From contig CALGUD010000113.1 in NCBI GenBank assembly GCA_937901915.1, positions 1 through 32,518 on the forward strand: a stretch of DNA of 32,518 bases, given 5' to 3'. The notes under the pieces are model-generated. The model was not told where the DNA came from. It was given only the letters and a program-made list of their open reading frames with translations, and searched no databases. Positions 24,501 to 32,518 of the stretch are shown one piece after another; position 1 is the first letter of the stretch, and each line of letters begins with the position of its first letter. A program made the translations under genes and the position numbers. The stretch comes from an uncultured Flavobacteriaceae bacterium (GTDB lineage: Bacteria; Bacteroidota; Bacteroidia; Flavobacteriales; Flavobacteriaceae).

Positions 24501-24944
24501 TCCTACCTGTACTTTGAGTGTGTTTTTTTCTAATTCTTTTCGTGTTACCACTTTTTCAAAAATGGCATCGGGATATGTAACAATCAGTGCCGGTTTTTTC
24601 CTGGAATTGATCCTGTTTAAAACTTCAGCACGAAGTAAAATATTGGCATTATCCGTTTCTTCAATCTGGTAAGGGCGCCTGTAGCTTCCGGGATAAAAGA
24701 AAACCTCTTTTTCCCCGATCAATTGTTCAAGGTCATTCAGGTAATAAGCTGCCTCTTCCTTGTCATTTAAGAGAAGGAGAAATGGGAGTTCTGATTGTTT
24801 AAAAGCATTGGCAATAACAAAAGACAGTGAAGATCCTACAAGGCCTTTTAAATGAGTTTTGCTTTGCGATAAGGCAATAGCTTTCTCCAGTTTTTGCTGT
24901 TGCAAAGACTGCTTAAAAATTTCTGAGACCATCGTTTTACTCAT
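21591..24944 (-). CDS. mfd: transcription-repair coupling factor Mfd
   Basis: This 1117-residue ATPase removes RNA polymerase stalled at DNA lesions and recruits UvrA. Residues 1-400 are the UvrB-like damage-recognition modules. About 440-500 is the CarD-like RNA-polymerase-interacting domain (VGDYVTHIDHGIGKFGGLQK). The motor domains carry Walker A GDVGFGKT at 582-589, the DEEQ box at 683-686, the TATPIPRTL motif and MRGRVGRSNKKAFCYF. The translocation motif, near IAMKDLEIRGAGDLLGGEQS, follows, and about 990-1117 is the autoinhibitory C-terminal domain. It is full length and intact. A second Met at residue 5 is an alternative start. Confidence 0.97.
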   Translation of the reverse strand: MSKTMVSEIFKQSLQQQKLEKAIALSQSKTHLKGLVGSSLSFVIANAFKQSELPFLLLLNDKEEAAYYLNDLEQLIGEKEVFFYPGSYRRPYQIEETDNANILLRAEVLNRINSRKKPALIVTYPDAIFEKVVTRKELEKNTLKVQVGDSLSLDFVNEVLFEYNFKRVDFVSEPGEFSVRGGIVDVFSFSHDEPYRIEFFGDEVDSIRTFDVETQLSVDKIKKIGIIPNVENKLLEESRESFLKYISNKTVVFIKNLDFLSGRLDGLFAKAEESFKNISNEVKHGTPGELFCSSELIKKQLLDFNLVEIGSQSFLKAEDLIAFNTKPQPSFNKQFDLLIENLHENQREGYTNYIFCVSEQQSKRFHDIFDDVDQDVHYKTVVFSMYQGFIDPENKIACYTDHQIFERYHKFHLKSGYAKKQAITLKELTSLQVGDYVTHIDHGIGKFGGLQKIDVEGKMQEAIKLIYGERDILYVSIHSLHKISKYNGKDGKPPKIYKLGSGAWKALKQKTKTKVKEIAFNLINLYAKRRTAKGFQYGPDTYLQNELEASFLYEDTPDQSKATDDVKADMESERPMDRLVCGDVGFGKTEVAIRAAFKAVDNGKQVAVLVPTTILAFQHQQTFSERLHDMPVTVDYLNRFRTAKERTDVLKRLSEGKIDIIIGTHQLVNPNVKFKDLGLLIVDEEQKFGVAVKEKLKTLKENVDVLTLTATPIPRTLQFSLMAARDLSVITTPPPNRYPIESHVTQFNEEVIRDAISYEIQRGGQIFFIHNRIENIKEVAGMIQRLVPDAKIGIGHGQMDGKKLEKLMLAFMSGEFDVLVSTTIVESGLDVPNANTIFINNANNFGLSDLHQMRGRVGRSNKKAFCYFIIPPYSVMTEDARKRIQALEQFSDLGSGINIAMKDLEIRGAGDLLGGEQSGFINEMGFDTYQKILSEAIEELKENEFKELYNIKEEDRDYVKDTQIDSDFELLFPDDYINDISERLNLYNELSNIKNEDELNAFESRLVDRFGNMPEEAVDLLNSVRIKWIANKMGLERLVLKQGKMIGYFISDQQSSFYQSPGFHKVLQFVQKNSGICKMKEKQTRTGLKLLLTFDKIHSVDKALIVITPFIPVEMNE

Positions 24945-25248
24945 TGCCGCAAAGATAGAAACTCCTTTTTAAAATTGTGATACTGCGGGTTGAAAAAAAA
25001 TTAATTATATCCCGACATCGCCCTAAACAACGGGATCATTTTATTAAAATAAGGTAGCTCTCGAAGCCACCGCTAATAGAAAAGAGAAAATATTCTCTAT
25101 TAACAATCAAAATTTTCCTGAAAATCCTAAAATCTTTCAAAATTTCCCAATTTTTAGATAAAAAGTAAGAAAATATCGTTGTAAGACTATGTAAGAATAT
25201 TCTACGGGTAGAATTAAATTTTATATTTGAAGATCTAAATCTTACAAC
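24945..25248. other. intergenic region before the RHS toxin locus
   Basis: This 304-base AT-rich gap separates divergent mfd and the RHS operon. It holds no credible reading frame. AGAGAA at 25083-25088 and TTCTCT at 25093-25098 form a short hairpin, with AATAGA (about 25072-25077) and TCTATT (25096-25101) as an alternative overlapping outer pair. A promoter-like -7 element lies near its right end. Confidence 0.45.
25222..25229 (+). promoter_or_regulatory. Bacteroidota-type -7 promoter element of the RHS operon
   Basis: TATATTTG matches TAnnTTTG exactly and lies 19 bases before the ATG at 25249. No TTTG -33 box was seen at the usual distance, so the promoter could be weak, activated, or served by another sigma factor. 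Confidence 0.45.
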
Positions 25249-25722
25249 ATGGATATAAAATTACTTCTCTTTATTACGGTACTTTTTATTACCGGCCTTC
25301 GGGCACAGGAAAGAAAACTCTCATTTAACTACGACCCGGCCGGTAACCAGGTTTTAAAAGATATGCTCTGTATTAACTGTCCTGAAGAAGTGGAGGAAGA
25401 GGAAGAGGAAATACCGGAACAAGAGCCGGAAGTAATAGCAGAAGATGATTCAGAAATTGAAGAAGAAAAAACGAGTAAGGTTATAGCCTATCCTAATCCG
25501 GTTATTGATGAGTTGCATATAGACTGGATAGAAAATCCGGACAAACAGCCTGTAACAATAGAGCTATATTCCCTGGACAACAAGCTACAACAATCTTATA
25601 AAATTAGTTATACCCGTGGCGTGCTGAATCTAAAGTTTCATGGCTATACCCCAGGGGTGTATTTTCTTGTAGTCACCTATAATAACGGGGAACAACAATC
25701 ATTCAACATCCTAAAAAAATAA
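25249..25722 (+). CDS. small secreted YD-motif protein with T9SS C-terminal sorting domain
   Basis: This is a 157-residue protein. Residues 1-19 or 20 form a signal peptide ending LRAQ. The short mature N-terminus, LSFNYDPAGNQVL (about 24-36), looks like a single YD/RHS repeat unit. C41 and C44 form a CINC pair. Residues 45-75 are a Glu-rich linker. Residues about 80-157 are a type A T9SS sorting domain with AYPNPVIDEL, IELYSLDNK and GVYFLVVTYNNG followed by a basic end. It precedes the RHS giant by 4 bases, so the two are co-transcribed. A plausible role is a surface-located partner for the RHS protein, whose own sequence lacks such a domain. That role is inferred from position only. Confidence 0.85.
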   Translation: MDIKLLLFITVLFITGLRAQERKLSFNYDPAGNQVLKDMLCINCPEEVEEEEEEIPEQEPEVIAEDDSEIEEEKTSKVIAYPNPVIDELHIDWIENPDKQPVTIELYSLDNKLQQSYKISYTRGVLNLKFHGYTPGVYFLVVTYNNGEQQSFNILKK

Positions 25723-25726
25723 ACGA

Positions 25727-28700
25727 ATGAAGAAATCTTTACTCTTTCTTGCTGCCATTCTCTGTGCTTTCCTTTCACACTCACAGGAAAAAAACAGATT
25801 AAACGATAAAAGCAACTACAAAAAAATTTCTGTGTCTTCCATAGAGACAGAAGTACTGAGTGTTTCAGGGTCACAACTTTCAACAAAGAATACCACTGCA
25901 AACCGAAGCAGCGCTTCAGGCATTGGCGAAACACCGGGCCAGTTGTCCGTTTCCCTTACCGGGGGTGCCGCCTACACCATTCCTGTAGCAGTACCTGAAG
26001 GTATTAATGGTGTGCAACCCGAACTCGCACTTACCTATAACAGCCAGGGCGGTAACGGACTTGCAGGATACGGGTGGAATGTATCCGGTATTTCAGTCAT
26101 TACAAGGATCCCTTCCACAAAATTTCATGACAATAGTATAGACCCGGTAGATTTTGATAGGTTAGACCGATTTTCATTGGACGGACAAAGACTCATGCTA
26201 AAAAGCGGCACCTATGGGGACAATGGGGCAGAATATGAAACCGAAAATTTTTCGAACATCAGGATTACCTCTTTTGGCTCCGGAAGTCTTCTCGGTTTAA
26301 GAAATGGGCCTTCACATTTTAAGGTGGAATACCCGGACGGATCCTTTGCCTATTACGGACAAACCGAGGACTCTGAATCCCGTACCGATTATGCCATTAG
26401 CTATTGGGAAAATCCACAGGGGTTAAGGGTGAGTTATGAATATACAACCCAAAACAACAGCCTTAGTATAAGCAGTATTTCCTATGGATCACGTGGCACA
26501 TCCACACCTATACACAGGATACGGTTCCTGTACGCAGACCGGGAGCGGACAGAGCAATCCTATGTTGGTGGGATACGGTTTATGCGTAAAAACCTGTTGC
26601 GGGAAATAAAAGTGGAATCAGCTGGTATTGGATACCGAAATTATGAAATCAATCATAGCCAAACTGCATTGGGTTATGACAGGGTTACAAGCATTAAAGA
26701 ATTCAGCGGGGATTATTCTGAGGCACACAGTGCCATAACCTTCGGTTATGAAGATACAGAAGAAATAGTAAGCTATAGTGGTATTACAACCAATATAGGC
26801 CTTAACAATATAGAACAGCGCAATGCACAGGTAGTACCTTTTGATTTAACGGGCAATGGCCGGATGGATTTTATTGTATACCCTAAAAAAGACGACGCCA
26901 GGAACAAGTTCTGGGTGTTTAAAAAACTTCAGAACGGCAATTTTGATTCCCCGGTACAGGTAGATTTTGGTAATTTTGAGACTATACTCCCCATTACCTG
27001 GCTTACACACAATAATAAAATACTTCCTGGACAAGGTATTACGGTAGTAGAAAACGAAGGTGAAAGTACTGTAAATTTTAAAGTGTATTCCAACGGGAGC
27101 GTTTCTAACCTCTATTATCAATATGAAAAAACGTGGGAGGCACCTACTGCCAGCATTACAGATTGCGTAGGCTGCCGAAATATTACTGAAGAAAAAAGGG
27201 TCCCGGTAGATTACCTTTCCGGCGACTTTAACGGAGATGGGCTTTCTGATATAATAGCTGTAGAAAAGTCATTGGATTATACAATATGTACTCCAGGTAT
27301 AAGTATTGGATGTAACAGGTATTCCCGTACCCTGGAAAGAAAAACCACATATTTTATCAATCTTGACCGTCGCATAATATCCGGTTATGCGGTTCCCGGG
27401 CTGGAACTGGAAGAAACCGTGGAAGAAGACCACCATTTACTCACAGCCGATGTAAACGGGGACGGCAAAACCGATATACTGCATATAACCCGTGACCGAA
27501 TTTACACCTATACCCTTGGAAGCTCAAATACACTGGAATTATTCTCTATAATAGGAGAAGTAAATGTAAAAAAAGATATGCCACCCCTGTTGGGGGATTT
27601 TAACGGTGATGGTAAAAGCGATATCCTGATCCCGGAAGGAAACGAAAGCTATGAATATGCACTTTACCTTTCTGATGGAAGCCTTTTTACAAAAGAAACG
27701 GTTAACAATCCTTTCCAGTATATTAAACCTGACTGGAATGGAAAAAATGGTGTTTTACAAGCTAATTACTTAATACCTACAGATATTGATGGTGATGGAC
27801 GGACTGATATTTTGGCTTACCGTACCACAACAACAAATGACAATTCAGTAGCGTCACAAACAATTTATATATATCATAATGCACCTCCAACACCTACAAC
27901 CGGAATCCCAAAATTCATTTTCGGAGGTTCTGTAACTAAGGAAGGTAACATTAAGCATTTTCCGGTACCTGTATTCCTCTCATCGGACAAGCCCAACCAC
28001 GGACTTGATTTTGCATCCATCAGTGACAACCTTATTTCCTCCTTTAGTTTTGGCATGGACCACCGGGAAGATGTCCTGATCCGTTCTGTATCAAATAACG
28101 GGGTTACCCATCATATAGATTATCAAGGCCTTACACAAAACGACCCGGGGAATAATTCCACCCCGGTTTACCGGCAGGGCCATAGCCAAACGTTTCCGAA
28201 TATAGATATAGGTATCGCGCCGGGCACCAAAGTGGTCACAGGGCTTACACGGGAAGTTTCAGGAGCAGAAAACCTCATGCAAATATATACCTACTATGGG
28301 GCTGTAGCGAATGCAGAGGGCCTCGGATTTATGGGCTTTAGCGGAGTGGCAAGGAGCAACTGGCATACAAATAGTGGTGAACGCAAATTTAACGTGTCGT
28401 TGCACGATCCGGCGCTGAGAGGTGCTGTAACCACCCAATACCTGTTGCCGTACACCTATAATTTTACATCTGTCCCTTCCAATTACATCAGCCGTACGGA
28501 CTATGTGTATGAATCCAACCTTTCTGCCGGTAAGGTGTTTCAATTAAAAAACACTTCCCATGTTACCCAAAACAGTTTGGATGGCACGGCCACAACCACA
28601 CATTACACCTATGACACCTACCTGAACCCGACCAGGGTGGTTACCAACTATTCCGGGCATGGTAGTAAAACCGTAGAGATTACATATGAGCATAGCGACC

Positions 28701-31700
28701 TGGCTACAGGGTATTTCAGGGGGCGCCCCAAACAGAAAACAGAAACCACTACCATTGGGTCAGAATCCTTTACCACTGAAGAACAATACACATATAACGG
28801 GTTTTTACTATCCGAAAAGAAAACAGCAGGGAACGGGACAGGATTTATTACTGAAAACTATGTGTATGATGATTTTGGCCATATACTGAGCAAGAGCACC
28901 TCCGGCGAAGGTATGGCGCCAAGACAAGTCAGTTTTGAATACAGCAGCAGTGGCCGGTTTTTGGTTAAGTCTACCGACACCGAAGGGTTTGAAACTACTT
29001 TTGCCTACAATGCTACCTTTGGAACCCTCCTGTCTGAAACCAATCCGTTCGGACAAAAAACTTCATATGAATATGATGTATGGTTACGTCCTGTACGTAT
29101 AACCGATTACCTAGGGAATTCATTACGGACATCCTACCAGGAAGATGGGAACAACCATTACACCATTACAACGGTCTCCGATGACGGTTCCGAACAAATA
29201 TCCGAATATGATGCACTCAAAAGGCTTATCCGCACCCGGGAGAAAGATGTTCTCGGCCAATGGATTGGCAAAAGCTTTGAATATGACAAGTACGGACGTG
29301 CCGTTCGCGAAAGTGAGCTTTATATAGGCGCACCTTCACAATGGAACGAAACCGAATATGATACCTACGGTCGGGTAGAAAGACAAATGCTCTTTAATGG
29401 TAAAACAATCAACTATACATATTCCGGACTTACCACCACCGTTAATGATGGCACTAAAACAATAACCACCACCAAAGATGCCATGGGCAACATGATTGAA
29501 ATGCAGGATCCCGGTGGTACGGTACGCTATACCTGGTTTGGGAATGGCGAGATGAAATCTGCCAATTACGATGGTATTGTTGTTAGCATGGAACAGGACG
29601 GTTGGGGCCGGAAAACCAAACTCACTGACCCTTCTGCCGGGGTATATACTTATGAATACAACGGTTTTGGTGAAGTGGTTAAGGAAACCACCCCCAATGG
29701 CGAGACCACCTATACTTATGACCCCACAGGAAAAATACTGCAAAAGAATATTACCGGTGAAAATACGGCCATGGAATTGCAATACACCTACCATAATGAG
29801 GACGGATTACTGGAAAGTTTAATGCTTACCAATACCGACGGCAATAACAGCACTTATAATTACACCTACAACACAAACAAACAAGTAAGAACTGTTGAGG
29901 AAAACACACCCTATGCCACCTTTACCAAAAACTTTACATACGACCGCTTTGGGCGTACGGCCACTGAGCAAAATGAAGCCCTTTACCTCCAAAACCAAAA
30001 AGCAAGCAGCATAACTGTTAAAAATACCTATGCCTACGGTGCCTTAAAAACCATGGAGGACAACAATACCTGCGAGGTATTCTGGAATGTAACGGGACTA
30101 AATGCACGCGGACAGGTAACAGCCTCTACCGGCGGGGAGAACATACTGAAGAAATATACCTATAACGAATATGGTTTTATAGAAGATATCACCTCTCAAA
30201 AGGAATTAAACATGGACGGTACCGGCCCGCTTATGCAACTTACGTTTGATTTTGATGTACAACGGGGCATATTAAACGGCCGCACCAACAGCCTGTTTGC
30301 ATGGGAAGAAAGATTTACCCACGACAACCAGGACAGGCTCCTGGGCTTTACTGACAACAACGGCACCTATGAACAGAAATACGACGCCCGCGGGCGTATT
30401 ACCGACAACAGTGCGGCAGGAAGTTATGAATATACCGGTAATTCGTACCAGCTGGCAGGCCTTGCATTGAATGAGAAAGGCGAAGAAAACTTTAAGGAAT
30501 TTTCCAGACAGGCAATCACCTACAACGCTTTTAAAGCCCCGGTAGAAATCACCGAAAAGGGCAAGGAGAAGATAAGCTTTGAATACAATGCCTTTGGCAA
30601 CCGTGCCAACATGTTTTATGGGAACACTTCTGATGAAAAACTGGAACGTCCGCTCCGCCGTCATTATTCCCATGACGGCAGTATGGAAATTACCCATGAT
30701 ACCCAAACCAATACCACCACGTTTGTCACCTACATTGGTGGTGACGCCTATTCCGCACCGGTAGCCTGGCACTCAAAACAATCTGCTACTGAAACTCCCC
30801 TCCCTTCGGGAGGGGCCGGGGGTGGGCTATACCTCCACCGCGACTACCTGGGCAGTATCATCATGATTACGGACAGGGAAAGCAACATCCTTGAAAAAAG
30901 ACATTTTGATGCCTGGGGAAATATAGTTAAATTGCAGGATGCCGATGGCAATGATTTAAGTTCTTTTAGCATTTTGGCCCGGGGTTATACCGGGCATGAG
31001 CACTTGCAGGGTGTAAGCCTTGTGCACATGAATGGCAGGCTTTATGACCCGGTGCTGCATCGTTTTTTAGCACCTGATAATTATATACAAGACCCTTTTA
31101 ACACGCAAAACTTTAACCGTTATGGCTACGTACTCAACAATCCGTTGATGTTTACAGATCCTAGTGGGGAGTTTTTTTGGTTCGCGGTTGGAATAGGTGC
31201 AGCTTTGGGAGCATTTTCACAAGCCATACAACCCGGTGCTACTTTTGGCTCAATTCTTGGAGGTGCATTAGTAGGAGGATTGGCAGGAGCTGTTGGTGCC
31301 GGAGTAGGAAATGTCGTCGCTGGGGGTACTTTCTTCGGAAGCCAGGTGGCAACAACGGTCGGGTTTTGGGCCGGAGCTTCTTCCGGTGCCATGGGAGGCT
31401 TTGCCGGTGGTTTTGTTGGAGGGGCAGGTATGGCCTGGCTAAACGGGGCTAATTTTGGAGACGGATACGGTGCAGGGATAAAAGCAGGGGCTATTGGCGC
31501 CTTTACCGGAGGTTTAATAAATGGTATTTCGAGTGGGATTAGGCACGGGAGACTTGCAAGAGCATTTGAGAGAGGAAATGAAAGCCTTGGTTTTAGTGCA
31601 GGAGATCCGGTTCCTGCTACAGACGAATTCTTAAAAAATGCTCAAGAGGTTTGGTTTCCTGATGCACCAATGGGTAATATAAAAGCTTTTGCTGTAGAAG

Positions 31701-32116
31701 ATTTACCAAGTTATGCTAAAGAATATTTCGAAAACAGCGGAGCTGCGGGTATTACTTTTCCTCATGTGAAGGGAACTGAAAAAATTCTTACTGGTACGTC
31801 AGAAGTATATTTTAATTCTAAGGTAGCTTTTTCAAGCGCACAAGATTTATTTTATACTATGGGTCACGAATTATTACATGCTTCTCAGATATCACAATTG
31901 ACAGGTCAGACAGTTTCATTTGTGAATAACAATTTGAGAGATTTAATGGAGTTTCATTCATATAATTATGAAACAGTTTTAGGAAGAAATACATTTAGCA
32001 GTTTTACGTCTTCTCAAGTTAGAAATTGGATGACTAATCAGCCTAACTGGTATTCCAGCCTATCATATAACAATTTTAGTTGGACTCTTAATTCAAATTT
32101 TAAATATCCCTTTTAA
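25727..32116 (+). CDS. SpvB/FG-GAP/RHS polymorphic toxin with HExxH metallopeptidase-like tip
   Basis: This is a 2129-residue protein. A signal peptide covers 1-20. About 65-330 is SpvB-like (VSLTGGAAYTIPV, YNSQGGNGLAGYGW). Four FG-GAP/VCBS calcium loops lie near 502, 575, 623 and 686 (DFNGDG, DVNGDG, DFNGDG, DIDGDG). YD/RHS repeats run from about 1010 to 1700. The RHS core includes YLHRDYLGS at 1702-1710, RLYDPVLHRFLAPD from 1771 and NNPLMFTDPSGE ending at 1815. Beyond it, 1818-1945 is a Gly-rich hydrophobic segment. The tip carries HELLH at 2047-2051 and E2075, FHSYNYE, a likely third zinc ligand. RHS shells encase and deliver such tips. The frame is unbroken. The toxin activity is predicted, not known. 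Confidence 0.93.
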   Translation: MKKSLLFLAAILCAFLSHSQEKNRLNDKSNYKKISVSSIETEVLSVSGSQLSTKNTTANRSSASGIGETPGQLSVSLTGGAAYTIPVAVPEGINGVQPELALTYNSQGGNGLAGYGWNVSGISVITRIPSTKFHDNSIDPVDFDRLDRFSLDGQRLMLKSGTYGDNGAEYETENFSNIRITSFGSGSLLGLRNGPSHFKVEYPDGSFAYYGQTEDSESRTDYAISYWENPQGLRVSYEYTTQNNSLSISSISYGSRGTSTPIHRIRFLYADRERTEQSYVGGIRFMRKNLLREIKVESAGIGYRNYEINHSQTALGYDRVTSIKEFSGDYSEAHSAITFGYEDTEEIVSYSGITTNIGLNNIEQRNAQVVPFDLTGNGRMDFIVYPKKDDARNKFWVFKKLQNGNFDSPVQVDFGNFETILPITWLTHNNKILPGQGITVVENEGESTVNFKVYSNGSVSNLYYQYEKTWEAPTASITDCVGCRNITEEKRVPVDYLSGDFNGDGLSDIIAVEKSLDYTICTPGISIGCNRYSRTLERKTTYFINLDRRIISGYAVPGLELEETVEEDHHLLTADVNGDGKTDILHITRDRIYTYTLGSSNTLELFSIIGEVNVKKDMPPLLGDFNGDGKSDILIPEGNESYEYALYLSDGSLFTKETVNNPFQYIKPDWNGKNGVLQANYLIPTDIDGDGRTDILAYRTTTTNDNSVASQTIYIYHNAPPTPTTGIPKFIFGGSVTKEGNIKHFPVPVFLSSDKPNHGLDFASISDNLISSFSFGMDHREDVLIRSVSNNGVTHHIDYQGLTQNDPGNNSTPVYRQGHSQTFPNIDIGIAPGTKVVTGLTREVSGAENLMQIYTYYGAVANAEGLGFMGFSGVARSNWHTNSGERKFNVSLHDPALRGAVTTQYLLPYTYNFTSVPSNYISRTDYVYESNLSAGKVFQLKNTSHVTQNSLDGTATTTHYTYDTYLNPTRVVTNYSGHGSKTVEITYEHSDLATGYFRGRPKQKTETTTIGSESFTTEEQYTYNGFLLSEKKTAGNGTGFITENYVYDDFGHILSKSTSGEGMAPRQVSFEYSSSGRFLVKSTDTEGFETTFAYNATFGTLLSETNPFGQKTSYEYDVWLRPVRITDYLGNSLRTSYQEDGNNHYTITTVSDDGSEQISEYDALKRLIRTREKDVLGQWIGKSFEYDKYGRAVRESELYIGAPSQWNETEYDTYGRVERQMLFNGKTINYTYSGLTTTVNDGTKTITTTKDAMGNMIEMQDPGGTVRYTWFGNGEMKSANYDGIVVSMEQDGWGRKTKLTDPSAGVYTYEYNGFGEVVKETTPNGETTYTYDPTGKILQKNITGENTAMELQYTYHNEDGLLESLMLTNTDGNNSTYNYTYNTNKQVRTVEENTPYATFTKNFTYDRFGRTATEQNEALYLQNQKASSITVKNTYAYGALKTMEDNNTCEVFWNVTGLNARGQVTASTGGENILKKYTYNEYGFIEDITSQKELNMDGTGPLMQLTFDFDVQRGILNGRTNSLFAWEERFTHDNQDRLLGFTDNNGTYEQKYDARGRITDNSAAGSYEYTGNSYQLAGLALNEKGEENFKEFSRQAITYNAFKAPVEITEKGKEKISFEYNAFGNRANMFYGNTSDEKLERPLRRHYSHDGSMEITHDTQTNTTTFVTYIGGDAYSAPVAWHSKQSATETPLPSGGAGGGLYLHRDYLGSIIMITDRESNILEKRHFDAWGNIVKLQDADGNDLSSFSILARGYTGHEHLQGVSLVHMNGRLYDPVLHRFLAPDNYIQDPFNTQNFNRYGYVLNNPLMFTDPSGEFFWFAVGIGAALGAFSQAIQPGATFGSILGGALVGGLAGAVGAGVGNVVAGGTFFGSQVATTVGFWAGASSGAMGGFAGGFVGGAGMAWLNGANFGDGYGAGIKAGAIGAFTGGLINGISSGIRHGRLARAFERGNESLGFSAGDPVPATDEFLKNAQEVWFPDAPMGNIKAFAVEDLPSYAKEYFENSGAAGITFPHVKGTEKILTGTSEVYFNSKVAFSSAQDLFYTMGHELLHASQISQLTGQTVSFVNNNLRDLMEFHSYNYETVLGRNTFSSFTSSQVRNWMTNQPNWYSSLSYNNFSWTLNSNFKYPF
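30795..30826. repeat. GC-rich REP-like palindrome inserted in frame in the RHS gene
   Basis: CCCCTCCC at 30797-30804 pairs perfectly with GGGAGGGG at 30808-30815 around a TTC loop, followed by CCGGGGGTGGG. This looks like the short palindromic GC-rich repeat scattered through many Bacteroidota genomes. It is read in frame as LPSGGAGGG just before the conserved YLHRDYLGS motif. Confidence 0.6.
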
Positions 32117-32117
32117 T

Positions 32118-32518
32118 ATGAAATATTTTTTGACGTTTATCATCTTTTATGCTACAACAAGTTGTTTATCCCAAAACTTATCTGTAGAACTGTCTATTGT
32201 TTGGGAAAATGAGAAAAATTATATAAATATATCCAATTTAAAAGGACAGGATAGTATATTAGTACCTTACTTGTATATTACGTACAGAAATAATGGAAGT
32301 TCAGATATATATTTTAAAAAACTTTTTAGTGATACGATATGCCCTCCATTTATACATTCTTATCTATATCATGACAAAAATTTTCTTGAAAGTGGAAACC
32401 CTACAATAGGAATATGGAATTTCTCAGCACAAGAAATTTTTACTATTATATCTAATGATTCATATTTGTACTATACATGGAATGTTTTAGATGAGACAGA
32501 TAAAAAAGCAATAGAATT
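32118..32518 (+). CDS. predicted lipoprotein, candidate immunity protein for the RHS tip (cut by window end)
   Basis: The frame opens one base after the RHS stop and runs without a stop to the window end, at least 133 codons. Residues 1-16 form a short lipoprotein signal, MKYFLTFIIFYATTSC, with C16 as the modified residue. The rest is rich in aromatic and beta-forming residues (SVELSIVWENEKNYINIS, YLYITYRNNG, TIGIWNFSAQEIF), suggesting a small beta-sandwich. I do not recognise the family. The position directly after a polymorphic toxin tip, the low GC shared with the tip and the size fit an immunity gene. A periplasmic or outer-membrane anchor would suit protection from a peptidase acting in the envelope. 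Confidence 0.7.
   Translation, partial: MKYFLTFIIFYATTSCLSQNLSVELSIVWENEKNYINISNLKGQDSILVPYLYITYRNNGSSDIYFKKLFSDTICPPFIHSYLYHDKNFLESGNPTIGIWNFSAQEIFTIISNDSYLYYTWNVLDETDKKAIE

Noticed and set aside
29336..29794. 152-codon minus-strand frame within the RHS gene
   Set aside because: It mirrors repetitive YD-repeat codons of the sense strand and shows no family pattern; the same holds for 28259-28543 and 30272-30772.
31177..31452. Plus-strand frame rich in Arg, Cys and Trp overlapping the Gly-rich RHS segment
   Set aside because: It is a frame-shifted reading of Gly/Ala codons and cannot be a real protein next to the intact main frame.
25727..32116. CRISPR-like array suggested by recurring short motifs in the RHS gene
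   Set aside because: The repeats are degenerate YD-repeat codons in an open frame, not identical direct repeats with uniform spacers.

Overview
The window looks like chromosomal DNA of a member of the Bacteroidota, most likely a Flavobacteriaceae relative. The evidence is low to moderate GC, TAnnTTTG-type -7 promoter elements, type IX secretion (T9SS) sorting domains, a TamB/TamL pair with a lipoprotein TamL, a DUF1501/DUF1800 pair and an SpvB-type RHS giant. All calls come from reading the sequence; no database search was run.

Region 1 (1-4040) is accessory DNA. It opens with the 3' end of tRNA-Leu(CAA) and its terminator. Pieces of this tRNA end recur at about 116-130 and 1354-1409 and bracket an exported DUF6624-like protein, to which a 43-residue stump resembling the N-terminus of a grasp-with-spasm/microviridin-type ATP-grasp maturase is fused by an ATGA overlap. 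A minus-strand pair follows (EF-hand/TonB-C-like protein and membrane-anchored TPR protein), then two divergent ParE-type toxin-antitoxin modules. The layout resembles a decayed tRNA-proximal island.

Region 2 (4084-24944) is mostly core genome. It holds an ECF sigma operon with a small membrane protein and an HMA-like protein, tamB-tamL, a DUF2059 protein, metG, DUF1800-DUF1501 (the latter with both Tat and T9SS signals), a YraN nuclease-fold protein, an ACT-domain protein convergent with a UbiE-like methyltransferase, a third ParE-type module and mfd.

Region 3 (24945-32518) is a polymorphic-toxin locus. A 157-residue protein with a YDPAGN motif and a T9SS sorting domain is followed 4 bases later by a 2129-residue SpvB/FG-GAP/RHS protein. 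After the RHS core, this protein has a Gly-rich hydrophobic segment and a tip with an HELLH zinc-metallopeptidase motif. One base beyond its stop begins a small AT-rich predicted lipoprotein, cut by the window end, in the position of an immunity gene. This putative metallopeptidase effector and envelope-located immunity partner is the strongest candidate for an undescribed system here. The tRNA-derived repeats with the maturase stump come second.
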